DNA from: Sinohyriopsis cumingii
Taxonomy: Eukaryota > Mollusca > Bivalvia > Unionida > Unionidae
Direction: 5' to 3'
NCBI GenBank assembly: GCA_028554795.2
Contig: CM068841.1
Coordinates: 20,880,308-20,944,307, forward strand
Length of the DNA: 64,000 nucleotides
Numbering within the stretch: position 1 is the first letter of the stretch; each line of letters opens with the position of its first letter. The notes beneath the pieces are model-generated. The model worked only from the letters and a program-made list of their open reading frames with translations, was not told where the DNA came from and made no database searches. Both the position numbers and the translations under genes were made by a program. Positions 1-11,492 of this stretch are shown here, piece by piece.

Positions 1-252
1 CCTGCAGAATAAATCCCTTGAACATGCTGCTCATCGGGTTCAGGCCTGCTATGTTGTTAGTTGATATGCGCACTATAATGAAACAAGAAATCAGCTGATG
101 CAGTAGGTACGCGTCAAGCACACATTCTATTGACAAATGTGAGCGACCATGAATGAAGACTTAGATTTTAGAATTCGAGAGGAAATCTGTATGGCCCATG
201 ATGCATCAACTGATGATGTTTACATAGAGGACGTCTTCCAAATTATAAAAGT

Positions 253-255
<3 letters not shown>

Positions 256-284
<29 letters not shown>

Positions 285-348
285 TGTACTTACGTACGTA
301 TGTATGTATATATGTATGCATGCATGCATGCATGTATCTATGTATGTA

Positions 349-386
<38 letters not shown>

Positions 387-406
387 CATCCATCTATCTA
401 TCACTC

Positions 407-493
<87 letters not shown>

Positions 494-512
494 GTGTGTG
501 TGTGTGTGTGCA
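256..512. repeat. Compound microsatellite (TATG)n-(TA)n-(TG)n
   Basis: A continuous run of TATG/CATG tetranucleotides passes into about 80 bp of TA dinucleotides and then (TG)n. All reading frames through it are low complexity, so the ORFs that cross it are not genes. Confidence 0.95.
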
Positions 513-1503
513 GTCTTTGTAACTTTAGGATTTTACATTTTACCTGTATTCGAGTATTCGAGTTTTCTATATCTTTTAGGGATGCTTAAGGTTACTAGTC
601 TATACATATATACGTACGTTCATACAAACAAACAAACAAACAAACATACATATATGCATACATGCATGCATACATACATACATACATACATATATACTCT
701 CCCGGGTTCACAAACTTTTGCACTGTCAGCTTTGCATTCTGCATGTCTGTCCATCACACACGATAAATTTAAAAGAAAATAGTAAATTATTTACTAATTA
801 CATTTTTGGAAGTAGTTTTAATGACATGTTAATACCCACGTTAAGTTTCGTGTGTATGCTGATCTTTGAAAACTGCCAGCGTCATACAGATATACTCATC
901 AATCCAGCTAAAACCGACATAATCATACAAAGTTTGCATTGTTTATCACGATGTGGATTTAAAAGTGGTTACACTGATCTCTGTTTCGCTTGCGAACAGC
1001 ACGCACTTGTATTTTTAACATCTTTAAACATTTCAGCATAATCTTAAATTATCCAAAGATGAATCCACTGCCTTCTTGCCGGAAAAGGGACGCCCAAGTT
1101 AATGTTTTCTAGTTGCTTCTTATTAAATGGCAATCGAGGCAGTCAATGATTGAATCTAATTAAACATCGGGCAATTAGATAATTGGATTCTAGACTGGAA
1201 TTAAGCTCCACGTACCATTCATGACTGTCATCATCATAGGCATTATCTAATCAGAAGACATTATAAGTTTATTTTATGGAGCTAATTTAAAATTTAATTT
1301 ATCTGCGAGCTTAAACTGACACACAAAAGTGTTTTTTTAAATGTTGCTTTCTATTTGAAAAATATTTCTTATAAGAAGCATAACAACAGTTCTTATTAAA
1401 TTGTTTATACCGTATTCCAATTAGGCAAAACAATAAGTACAAAGTATAAAAGAGTATCATCAACTCTTGCACAGGCTCTTTTCTGGGCATTTATCACGCC
1501 TAT
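513..1503. other. Intergenic, no gene seen
   Basis: AT-rich sequence with a short (AAAC)n/(CATA)n microsatellite near 625-692. One 107-codon frame starts at 718 but lacks any recognisable domain, signal peptide or splice context, so I do not call it a gene. Confidence 0.5.
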
Positions 1504-1601
1504 TGGAGATCTCGCATTTGTTGATTATGATTCTCAATCGTCGCAATAATTTAGTGGAGATCTCGCATTTCCTATCACGTTTCTAAATTGACGCAATAAA
1601 T
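1504..1601. repeat. 51-bp direct duplication
   Basis: The segment beginning TGGAGATCTCGCATTT occurs twice, at 1504 and 1555. The second halves also match (TTCTAAATTGACGCAATAA against TTCTCAATCGTCGCAATAA). This is a small diverged tandem duplication without a known function. Confidence 0.7.
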
Positions 1602-2504
1602 GCTACCGGCTTTATTTATAATATCTGATTCATGTTCCACCGGGGAAATGTAAAGGCGAGGCTGTGTTTTGCTTAATCTTTACGTTTTTTTCTTCTTCCT
1701 ATTTTTGTTTAGTTTTGCTTTTTGGCTCGTTTTTTTTTTTTTTTTTTGTCGTCATGAAATTAATTTACAGATCACCTGTAATAAAATGTATAAATATGCC
1801 CATTACACATCGCGTACACAAGATTGCGTTAACAGTTATACTCAAAGACAAATGTAACCATACGTTTCATAGTTCGCAGCATTTTCGCTAGCCAGGGTTC
1901 CGATATGTTAAATTTATCTACACCTTGTTGGATCGATCAGATCTTTCAGTGCTTTGTCCTGACGACGTCTATTGGACGTCATGAGTTGTCTCACTTGGTA
2001 AGTAATGCCAGCTAACCACCAGCGTGTAACAGTGGTGCAGTGTACATTGGCAAAAATGGTGGATGCAATTGACTTCAAAAGGATATTTTGTAAATTTAAC
2101 ATCTAAAGTAAGATAACGTACCAGAGAGAAACTATTACAGGTGGATCTGAGTTAAAGGATATATTTGTACAAACACAGACTGGCAGTGAAATATTGCCTA
2201 TTTGTTAGTCCATTCCAGCTGTGTGCTTCCCTTGTCTCGATCATGTATGACTTGATTTTTATTGGATGAAGTGGCCTGCCGCCGCATCCAATGTAATTCA
2301 CAGACCCGAAGCATTGAAATATATGTTCGATCCCCCATGTTTTATATAGAGTTAACACATCGGAACCTTGGCTAACGAAGATGAGTTCACAGATGAAGCT
2401 TCTGTATTTTGATTTCTTTTGATTTCTTTTGTATGTATTAAGTTTAACAAACCTAATTCAAGAAATGTTCGATGATCTTCAACAAAACTTCAATACTGTT
2501 TCAT

Positions 2505-2960
2505 CTAATGCAGGTGTACTACTCAAGGCCGTTTTTAATGACACGTGTACTACTCAAAGTTGTTATAATGACACGTGTATTACTCAAAGCCGTTTTTTAT
2601 TACACCTGTACTACTCAAAACCGTTTATGAGTGTAATACTCAAGGTCGTTTCTAATGACAAGAAAACAACACAAAGTCTTAATTAATGACACGAGTACTA
2701 CTCAAAGCCGTTTATAATGACACGTGTACTACTCGAAGCCGTGTTTAATGATACGAGTACTACACAAAGCTGTTCATAATGGCACGTATACTACACAAAG
2801 CCATTTTGATGATACGAGTACCATTAATAATGACACTTGTACTACACAAAGCCATTTTTAATGATACGAATACTACACAAAGCCGTTTAAAATGACACGT
2901 GTACTACACAAAGCCGTTTTTAATGACATGTGTACTACACAAAGCTATTTTAATGGCACG
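2505..2960. repeat. Minisatellite, about 31-bp unit, diverged
   Basis: About fifteen imperfect copies of a unit built around AATGACACGTGTACTAC and CAAAGCCGTTT follow head to tail. Copies differ at many positions and in length, so the array is old. Each unit carries ACACGTGT or a variant, a palindrome with an E-box-like CACGTG core. Whether any protein binds it is unknown. Confidence 0.85.
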
Positions 2961-2995
2961 TGCATTATTCACAAAACCTTGATCTTGTTGGCAAT

Positions 2996-3069
2996 CACGC
3001 ATTTTATTTCCCATAATCTCCATTTGCGACATCACATTTTATTTCCCATAATCTCCATTTGCGACATCG
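2996..3069. repeat. 36-bp tandem duplication
   Basis: Two almost identical copies of a 36-bp unit containing TTTTATTTCCCATAATC lie directly next to the 31-bp minisatellite. Confidence 0.85.
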
Positions 3070-3804
3070 CTTATATTTTTCATTCCATTCACACATTTTG
3101 AAAGAGCTATACATCAGCAGAGTAAGTTTCATGAAGACAAAATTTGTTTCATTACAATGAATAATGACAAAGTGAATGCTTAATTATCACCAAACCATCC
3201 TCTCTCCTTCCCGCCACATAAGGGAGATAACCGTGACATTGCAATAGCAGTTTGAAAGAGTACGTGAAACAAATTTCTTTCTTCTTTTTCTTATACCTAT
3301 GTGGACAAAACTAATCAAAATCATTGATTATATCCTGTGTGAATATGCCAAAGCTTTGAAAATTGCATTCAAATCTGTAATAAGCTTCCTTTATATTATT
3401 TACTGGGTTAATTATTTTTTTTGGGGGTTTTGTTTCTTACGCTTTCGCAAATAGAGCCGGGACTGTTAAGCAAATATCTGCAAATGTCTCCAATCAGGAA
3501 TAAACAGATATCCCATATCAGCGAATTAAATTTTGTCTCATAAGACAAAGTTGCAAAGATATAAAGCAAAAGAGGTACTACAATACTAAAACAGAACAGA
3601 GGATGTTATAAAAGCTGTGTGCCAAGTTCTGTGTTTGTTTAATTTGTTTGGTGTACTCTACTCATTACCTAACATAATCCACGTGCATATGAGCAGAAAG
3701 AAAAACAATTTTCAGACATAGTGTTGGGTACATTCATGAAGGAATGAACTATTCCGTACATTTCATACCATATTTCGGAGGGAAATTGATGCAGACTAAA
3801 AGTA

Positions 3805-3831
3805 TTTATTTATTTATTTATTTATTTATCG

Positions 3832-3870
<39 letters not shown>

Positions 3871-3872
3871 CA
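3805..3872. repeat. (TTTA)n-(TCTA)n microsatellite
   Basis: Simple tetranucleotide repeat, ending in CATTCATTCATT. Confidence 0.95.
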
Positions 3873-4065
3873 TTCATTCATTTCCCTATTGAAAATTCTT
3901 TTAAAATGAATGCTGTTTGATATTACTCCAAAATTACAGATATCTTTCTTCCAACATCACCGAAAATATTCAGTTGTATGCAAGAATAGCAAACCTAAAA
4001 TGTGCAGTTTAAATTACCAGATTAAAAGCGTTAAAAATCGTTTTTTACGTGTGTGGACTACTTAC

Positions 4066-4297
4066 CTAGAACACCACAATTCAAGGCCTGCCCCGGCAGA
4101 GACATGGTGGTGCAGGGTACATAACCCTGTATGTTAGTAGAAACGGAGTAGGGGCTTGGGGTGAGCTGATTGGTGGTCCCCGCATGGCCTGGTCTGAGCG
4201 TAGTGCATGCTTGCGGATCAGCCCCGGTGCTGTGACCGGTTACAAAAGAGATATGGTGGCCTAATACAAGAGTAAATGCCACGAGTAAATTCTTCAT
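4066..4297 (-). CDS. Probable first coding exon of a secreted Reeler-domain protein
   Basis: The exon encodes about 77 residues. I start at the Met at 4297 rather than the upstream Met at 4381, because the later start begins a good signal peptide: MKNLL followed by a hydrophobic run ending near SFVTG. After cleavage comes STGADPQACTTLRPGH and then TPSPYSVS. This matches the opening of Reeler domains, which begin with a small-residue/Pro stretch, a Cys, a P-G-H triplet and an S-P-Y motif. Known Reeler proteins include reelin, ferric-chelate reductase-like proteins and invertebrate defense proteins, and are secreted or extracellular. The exon ends at a consensus GTAAGT donor (minus strand, 4060-4065) in phase 1. 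A pyrimidine-rich acceptor ending in CTTTCAG at about 4469 could open the exon in the 5' UTR. No downstream exon was recognised between 1 and 4060, so the gene may be truncated, spread over a long intron, or decayed. The family assignment is from motif memory only. Confidence 0.5.
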
Positions 4298-4810
4298 TTT
4301 GTCCTTCAATTTGACTTTCTCCGTCACCTTTCGAATGTCAAACAACAGAGATAGGTCCGTATTTCTCAGAAATTCGGTCAATACGTCCCGTCTCCCTCTC
4401 CCGCTGAATGTAATAGAGCGAAAAAGTGATTATCCTCAAAGTTGATCCTCCTTGCTGTATTTGGAAAACTGAAAGCAGGAAAGGCAAGTAAAATCAGTTA
4501 CCATTAATACTTTTACAATACTAGTACTTTTCCTAAGATACTTTCTTGTCGTTCCTTCCAAAGTGTCGAAATTTCAAAATAGTAAATATTCTTTGTTATT
4601 CTCCTTCCTTTCTTGCAAGCATAGAGCAAAAATTGTCAACGCATATGTTCTAACTGATCATTCCGTTATTTTCGAAAGCACGAATATTGGCCTGTAAAAT
4701 GATAGGATGTCCTCTGCACATGAGCAAAAACTGGAATGAACCAAATGCATGAAAGATATTCCGTCACCGAAAATAATTTGCATGTGTCGTGTCAACAAGT
4801 TGGTATGACA

Positions 4811-4855
4811 GCTAACTGAGGAATACGTGATGACTGTTTACAAACAGTTTATATA
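4811..4855 (-). promoter_or_regulatory. Possible TATA promoter upstream of the Reeler-like exon
   Basis: On the minus strand TATATAAA (4848-4855) lies about 550 bp upstream of the proposed start codon at 4297. A forkhead-like inverted repeat ACTGTTT-ac-AAACAGT (4833-4848) overlaps it immediately downstream, and pyrimidine-A-type initiator matches follow. The arrangement resembles a promoter, but TATA-like strings are common in AT-rich DNA and nothing confirms transcription. Confidence 0.25.
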
Positions 4856-5236
4856 CATCGAGCGCGTCATCAATTTTGTCATGTTCGACAGCGGGTGTGC
4901 GCAGTCATCTCGAGAAGTGGGTGGAGCCCCCTTGCATGTGTAAAGTAAACTAATGAGTAACTAATAATCATTATTTTAGGATGAAATAGACCTTGCTCTC
5001 TTTTACAGAGAAGTTCAACTTCAAGAAAGAACAAAAAAGAATAATTTCATAAAGCTAATTTGTACAATTTTACACACGAAAGAAAGAAAGAAAGAAAGAA
5101 TAAAAAGGATAAACGGTCTTGAAAAGGGTAAACTACATATTTATTTTATACTGCCCTCATCCCTAGAAAGTTTTATAAAACAAAGAGCGGATTTATCGTG
5201 CCTGTCACGCAGAGAACCAAAATATGAAAATATGTT

Positions 5237-5420
<184 letters not shown>

Positions 5421-5607
5421 GTTAGGTAGGCTTATATTTGGAAAGTAATTGGCTTGATTGGCGTAGGTAGGTAGATAAGTTGATAGGCAGGTAGGGTAAA
5501 AGGTAGGTAGATTGTTAGATAAGAATTATTGTATAATAGTCTCATTTAATGTATATTTGCATGTTAAGAAAAATAACTCATATGTACATTAAAGTCTAGT
5601 TGTTTCC

Positions 5608-5654
5608 GTCCAAGAAAGATAATACAGAAACTGTGTATATTGTCTTTCTTGGAC
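5608..5654. repeat. Perfect 12-bp inverted repeat
   Basis: GTCCAAGAAAGA (5608-5619) pairs with TCTTTCTTGGAC (5643-5654) across a 23-nt loop. No target-site duplication was found that would make it a transposon end. Confidence 0.8.
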
Positions 5655-6089
5655 AAGGAAGAGAAAGGTATGGTGACAATTTAAAATTGCATTAATCTTA
5701 TTTCCTGCATTATACAAATTATCTAGAAAGATCTTTCTTGTATATGTTTTTAAATCAGTGCATGGGGAAAATATTTATGACCGGTTCACACAAATAAAAT
5801 TTGATGCATACCTTTGTTCTGGTCCCCAAAAAAATTAATGATTTTAAGTTTATTGCAAACGTACTTTGTGATATGAACGTTATCCACATTACGTCAAAAT
5901 GTTTTTATTTTAAAAGTTAAGTGCAGATTTTTAATCTTGACTATCGCATGTGGAAGTGTAAGGTACTGAGCCGAGTGCGCAAAAATAGGTACGTGTAAGA
6001 GCGGTGATCAATCACAAGGAAAGCCGTGGGCAATGGAGATCGAAGTAAATCAGTTATTTTCTCAACTATGTCTTACTCACGCGGAGAAT

Positions 6090-6120
6090 CTGGGACTAGA
6101 ATGAGTAATTCTAGTCCCAG
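6090..6120. repeat. Perfect 13-bp stem hairpin
   Basis: CTGGGACTAGAAT (6090-6102) and ATTCTAGTCCCAG (6108-6120) are exact reverse complements separated by GAGTA. No U-tract or known RNA motif follows. Confidence 0.9.
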
Positions 6121-6257
6121 GGGAAACACATGCAAACAGAAAAATAGTTTTATCGAAAACTTTACTGGTACATATGGAATTAAGATCCAGCTAGTATGTC
6201 ATTTTTTAAATATGTTTTTCAACGATCGAGTTATATGTGACTTATATAAAATATTTC

Positions 6258-6288
<31 letters not shown>

Positions 6289-7479
6289 AACTGTCGTTTT
6301 CAGAAACAAATAAATATGCTGTATTTCAGGCCATGTGACAGAAAAGAGATATTCCAACTCATTGTAGTTAGAAAATTTTTTAATTTCTTTAAGAGAAACA
6401 TCAGTAAATATATCACACAACACAGATTTACAGTTACACTGTATACTGATTTTTTATGTCATTTACGTTTAAGACAATGATTTGGGGAAGATAATTCATA
6501 GATTAAGTTTGTACTGGTTTTAATCTACGTTCTTGTGAACTCGATCATTGCCATGAAAACATAAATTATCTGAGACTGAAATATCAAGGCTGCAAGATTT
6601 ATGAATTGTGCATATGAATCGTTTCTAACCGAGCACCCTTCATCCTACATCGCACAGACTTTCCATAAGTTTGTTATCAACGTCATTCCGAATCTAGACC
6701 AGTTACATGTCTGACGCATTTGGCGTCATCGCAGATCTAAACCAATTAGCGCTATTTTACTGGTTCACCGAAAAGCAATAGCGAACAAAACACTAAAATT
6801 ACATTGCTAATGTATCCGCAGGAACGCGTTATCAATTGCATCCCGATATGTGTCTACATTTTACTAGCGTTATCTCAACCAGTCACAAATCTCTAAGGAA
6901 GCATTTTTTTTACACGTAAAATGGAAAAGGTCAGAGTTATTCGAATGTTTTCAACTATGGGAGATCCCACCCAGTAATAAGTACATATTCAAATTCAAAT
7001 TGTGTTAGTTTACACCAAATAAATTAATTTACATACATGAAACTTTAAAGTCCCAATCCATTTTGATACAGCTGTGTGTTAAATATCTGTGATTTATTTT
7101 GGAACAATATAGAAAACATATAGAAGGTCATTTTGATTTGGGGTGAGCGCTCCGTGTTAAGACTGTCTGGCCTTGACCCGTATGTCTAACGCTATTTAAA
7201 TAAATCATTTGCTTTTAATGCGATTTTTTTTAAAGAAAAAAGTCCGATGGTGAAAAAAAACCGCGTTATTTTGCGAAAATCATGACACTTGATTTGTAGC
7301 AAAACACACGTTCAGCGCATATTATTGCAGCCTATACTGTTTTATTTGATTTTCGTTTGCTTGTTTTTTTTTTTTTGTTGTTGTTGGTGGTGGTTTTTGG
7401 TTGGTTTTTTGGTGGGGTTGTTGTTGTTGTTGTTGCTTTTTTTCCCTGTCATGGCTGCTTAAATATTAATGTTGTAACC

Positions 7480-7730
7480 AGAGGTGGCGTTAGGAGTACG
7501 CGGGGCCTGGGGCCGACCATGACCGCGCGGGGCCAGAGTATCGGTATCTCGATTGGTATGCTACTGCAAACACTGATTATGTCTAGACTAGATCAACTTT
7601 CGCGATTTTGCGGAGAATATGGCTTGACAAACTCATAAGGACGACCTTAGACCTGAAGCGCGGGGCCCCCTCAAGAGCGGGGCTTGGGGCAGTCACCCCA
7701 CTTGCCACCCCCAAACGCCGTTTATGCTTG
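7480..7730. repeat. GC-rich degenerate mobile-element remnant
   Basis: This island stands out from AT-rich surroundings. It starts AGAGGTGGCGTTAGG and ends CACCCCCAAACGCCG, with GCGGGGCC-type motifs at both sides in opposite orientation. That resembles a diverged miniature inverted-repeat element. No clean target duplication is visible. A poly-T and (GTT)n run precedes it (7364-7436). Confidence 0.35.
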
Positions 7731-8067
7731 TAACTAAGGTAAATAGTGCATGACTGAAATGTACGAACATTAGTCAAAGAGGAAGATTTAAGCAAAATTA
7801 GACATATACTGGTGACTGATCCTTAGACTTCGTCGCCTGGAGAAATAAAGTTTTCCAAAATATTGCTGTGCATCACATCACAAAATGAAAATAATTTTTT
7901 ATGTCAGCTATGCTATTAATATTAATAATTTGGTTTACTTAAGTTATGAGATCAATATAATTTAGTTTTTAAATCAGTATTAAATTACACAGCAAGTCAT
8001 TAGATTCCAGACGCTTCTTACAAACGCTTTTGTAAATTCACTCAATTTTTTAACTGTTGGGTTCAAT

Positions 8068-8215
8068 AATAATAATAATAATAGCATTATTATTATTATT
8101 ATTATTATTATCATTAACTGGATTAATGAATAAATGAATGAATGAATGAATGAATGAATAAATAAATAAATTAATTAATTCATTCATTCATTAATCAATT
8201 AATTAATTAATTGAA
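8068..8215. repeat. Inverted low-complexity block (AAT)n/(ATT)n and (GAAT)n/(ATTC)n
   Basis: AATAAT repeats are followed by ATTATT repeats. GAATGAATGAAT is then followed by ATTCATTCATTC and AATTAATT. Both pairs can fold back. Confidence 0.85.
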
Positions 8216-8512
8216 AGGGTAATCAAATACGATGATCTCAACAAAGAATTCCATTTGAAGTGAACATGAAGTAACTAATATAATTGCTATACAAAATTAA
8301 AATTATATTTTTCTTCGTCATTATTCGAATATTATCTTCACTGATCAAACTTCAAAATATGAAAGTGATGTAAAAAACTTACCTAGATTACAAGGAAGTT
8401 GTCATGGAATAACTTCACAGGGTGTAGCTTTGTGATTTCATATCATCCCCACCTACGGCTTTGTCGTCAGTTTTTATTGCCTCTTTCATCAACAGCGTCT
8501 TCTGATGGTGTG

Positions 8513-8640
8513 AAAATCGAATTTCTGAGTCTGTGACAAGAAAATACCATGGACATGAAACTCGAATTCCTGAGTCCATGGCAAGAAAATACCTTGAACG
8601 TGAAAATAGAATTCCTGAGTCTATGTCAAGTAAATACCTT
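8513..8640. repeat. Short tandem repeat, about 58-bp unit
   Basis: Roughly two and a half imperfect copies of a unit containing GAATTCCTGAGTC and CAAGAAAATACC. Otherwise nothing recognised between 8220 and 9320. Confidence 0.75.
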
Positions 8641-9081
8641 GGAATTTGTGGAAGCTATGTCGAGAACGGCCTGAATTCTTGAGAGTTTACGGGACAAGTC
8701 TTAATCATCGCCTCTTTGCGTATATATCGTATAAATGGGTTGATGGATAAAGATCGATACGCCCTTAGTACAGAAACTAGTACAGAAACTTTTGACCAAT
8801 CAGAATTTATAATTTAGATGTTGATTAAAGACTAACACTTCTAAGATAGGTGTACGCTCCAAAACGCAGGTATCACCTCGGTTATATGTAGCTTATCGTG
8901 AATTATGATTCGTACAATTTTTTTTTTTAAAACCCATTAAACTCTTGCATTTCCTGGCATCAAATATACTCCTAGAGTTTAGATAGATGTCCATAAGCTA
9001 TATAACAGGAAAATAGTATCAGGATAATACTTGCCGAACAAATGGAGCAGTTGCTCAGAACTCCCGCCAGGCCCCAAAAGA

Positions 9082-9101
9082 GGGGGTGGGAGGGGTGGGG
9101 G
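9082..9101 (+). other. G-quadruplex motif with one-base loops
   Basis: Four G-runs of 5, 3, 4 and 5 bases are separated by single T, A and T bases. This fits the canonical G4 pattern with the shortest possible loops. There is no nearby gene to tie it to. Confidence 0.8.
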
Positions 9102-9320
9102 CAACGCAATGAAATGGTAAATTTATGTTATGGTGGGGTTGTTGTTGAGGGGAAGGCATTTTTAAAATTGCTCCAAGCAAACTACCAAGTTCATCCGTCA
9201 GAATCGTATGTTGTAATTCTTCCATGTAGCTTAGGGAATATTCTGGATATGCTATGGTGTATTCCAGATGTTTGAGAACTCTTCTTGCAGTCGTTTATGT
9301 GTAGTGTGTTTCTGTGTGAG

Positions 9321-9612
9321 ATTTTGGTTGCATTTTTAGCTTTAGCAGTTTTAGTCATATCGCTAAGATGTCTGAACTGTGGATGTTATATAGCGATGTG
9401 TATCACTTGGACATCATACCACAGACAAGTAGCATCATGTTCCACCCAGTAACCTTATCATAACACCAGGCCGACTAGTCCTAAAACTAACCTCTTGATG
9501 CTAAGCGCCAAGCGAGGCAGCAACGAGTACCATTTATATAGGTTTTTACCATGACTCGGTCTGGCTTTGAACTCGCGACATCCCGCATCCGGAGTGTCTT
9601 TATCCACAAAAA
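9321..9612 (-). mobile_element. tRNA-derived SINE, family B, diverged copy
   Basis: It aligns in reverse with the copies at 20129 and 10874 through several blocks: a TTTAGC...CATATCGC tail, GATGTCTGAACTGTGG, the ACACCAGGCCGACTAGTCC core, GCTAAGCGCC, and a tRNA-like head with a decayed box B (CTTTGAACTCGCGAC). The head is at the high-coordinate end. The copy is old and no target duplication was resolved. Confidence 0.7.
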
Positions 9613-9738
9613 CATTACACTATCTGGTTATAAATCCTGTCTGTTCATATGTGTTGGTAAATAACGTAATTCCAAACCGAAGATGGCATATTGTTCAAAT
9701 AGCAATTGCACAGTATATCACATATGTCTGTATAGTGT

Positions 9739-9783
9739 TCTCTCTCTCTCTCGCGTGCTGCGAGTGCACGAGAGAGAGAGAGA
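9739..9783. repeat. Perfect 15-bp (TC)n/(GA)n hairpin
   Basis: TCTCTCTCTCTCTCG at 9739-9753 is the exact reverse complement of 9769-9783, with a 15-nt loop that itself contains a GTGC/GCAC pair. Confidence 0.85.
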
Positions 9784-10873
9784 AACTTAAAATAAAGCAC
9801 TTTTATTTTTTTTAAATGAAGAATAAACCGTTAATTAACGTATCGCCTAATATCAACCAAACCCAAAGACATAAAGATACCCACGGTCCAAAAGTGTCAG
9901 CATCACGTGATTTACAGGTACACCGACATCTTCATGGACGTTCAGGCCTAATGTCCGTCACCTAGATGATTCCCATTGAAGATTATATACAAATTCAAAT
10001 CGTCACAACTTGATTCTTTTTCAAACAATTTACAATAAAACATTTTTCAACCATTCAAACTGGATATGTATCTAGATAAAATACTTTGATTTTATATGAT
10101 GTGGTATGCTGATGAGAAAGGCGTGTTTCTGTCTTCTCTAGCGATGGATCCATTGATCCTTAATGAACTATTAATTGATCAGTCTTATTTATCCGTCAGC
10201 ATGCAGCACGCGATCTGCTACGTGCAGTTTACAGCGTAACATAAACAAAATCTGATACTTAGAAATAAAAAAACAAAGAAATGAGTTAGAATCGTGATAG
10301 AGGAATGTAGAAAAATTATTTCAGAACTGATATAGAAACCCGTAACTCAGTATTTTGTTTTTCCAGCGATACTTGATAACAAAATCCACTTCCTTTCGAT
10401 ATTTGAAATCTATAGTATTTTGGGGTTGGGAGATGCAATCTTCAGATGACCTTACACAGGCAAGGACAAAATGGTTTCAACATAACGAAAATGACAACAT
10501 ATGTCAACCTTTGTCCAAAAGTATTTTACTGAGTCCCGTTTAACTATAAGCCGTGCTAATTTTAAACATAAATGTAATTTAGACACATTCAGACTTTAAA
10601 AAGACTTTTTTCATGCCTCTGATAATTAAGTAAAGGTTCTTTAATATGTATCCTAAAATACCAATAAGTAACATTAGGATATATTATGTACAATTTCAAG
10701 GTGAAATTTACATTTATTACTTATTACAATGAAAATAAATCTGAATGAGTTAATAATGAGACTTCAAAGGTGCCGCCTATTTTGGTAGAAATTTACACGT
10801 TGACTCTAACTCTTTTAAGTCCATTATAAACATTCTGTTATAAATCGATGAAAAAGAGAGTATATGTGTACGT

Positions 10874-11492
10874 GATCTGGATTTTTAACCAAGCTTGAAC
10901 AATTTTACAGTCATATTGCAACGATGTCTGAAAGTGTGGCAGTTTATAGTAATGTCTCCCACTGATACATCATGCCGCAGACATGTAGCATCATGTCCCA
11001 CATACATTATCCTGACACCAGACCGACCAGTCCTAACACTAGCCCAGGGGTGGGCAAACTAAGGCCCGCCGGCCGCATGCGGCCCGCCATGGGCTTTCAT
11101 GCGGCCCGCCAAGAGTTTTCATGCGGAACAAGTCATCATTCGCACTGACTCTGTTTATGTTACTCTGTTTATCAAATAAATGTGCTTCTTTTGAAGTTTA
11201 AGTTTAAGTTTAATATTAACAACATATAAAAAACTGAAAATTAATTATGATGTTATTTAGGAAAACCTAAAATTATTTTACATAATGAACTATGTGGCCC
11301 GCGACAAGGTGTAAATTTTGTGTATGCGGCACTTGCACTGGAAAGCTTGCCCACCTCTGCACTAGCCTCTTAATGCTGAGCGCCCAATGAGGCAGCTGTC
11401 GGCAGTAGTTTTATAAATCTTTGGTATGACTCGGCCGGGGTTCGAACCCGCGACCTCCCGCATCTGATGCGGACGCTCTAACCACAAGCAAG
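10874..11492 (-). mobile_element. tRNA-derived SINE, family B, interrupted by a hAT MITE
   Basis: A family B SINE lies in reverse orientation. The tRNA-like head at the right has a clear box B (GGTTCGAACCC) and a GGTTAGAGCGTCC box A read on the minus strand. The body shares ACCAGACCGACCAGTCCTA and TGCTGAGCGCC with the copies at 9321 and 20129. The body is split at 11045-11359 by a nested DNA transposon. Confidence 0.8.
11045..11359. mobile_element. Non-autonomous hAT-like MITE, copy 1
   Basis: The element begins CAGGGGTGGGCAAACT and ends AGCTTGCCCACCTCTG, which are near-perfect inverted ends of the CAGRGGTGGGCAAA hAT type. It is flanked by an exact 8-bp duplication CACTAGCC (11037-11044 and 11360-11367), the size hAT transposases make. 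It has no transposase ORF. It shares GACTCTGTTTATGTTACTC and further internal sequence with the copy at 54684. Confidence 0.92.

Larger units (their letters stand above)
5421..7479. other. Intergenic, no gene seen
   Basis: AT-rich, with normal-looking CpG content. It contains two strong inverted repeats listed separately and short (GATA)n at 6261-6277. No ORF here resembles a known protein. Confidence 0.5.

Noticed and set aside
1-250. Coding-like frame at the left edge (KSLEHAAHRVQACYVV... and MNEDLDFRIREEICMAHDAS...)
   Set aside because: The frame has several stops (first near 62-64) and runs into a microsatellite. It may be a decayed element, but no family was recognised.
718-1041. 107-codon ORF as a gene
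   Set aside because: No domain, no codon-usage contrast with its surroundings and no splice context.
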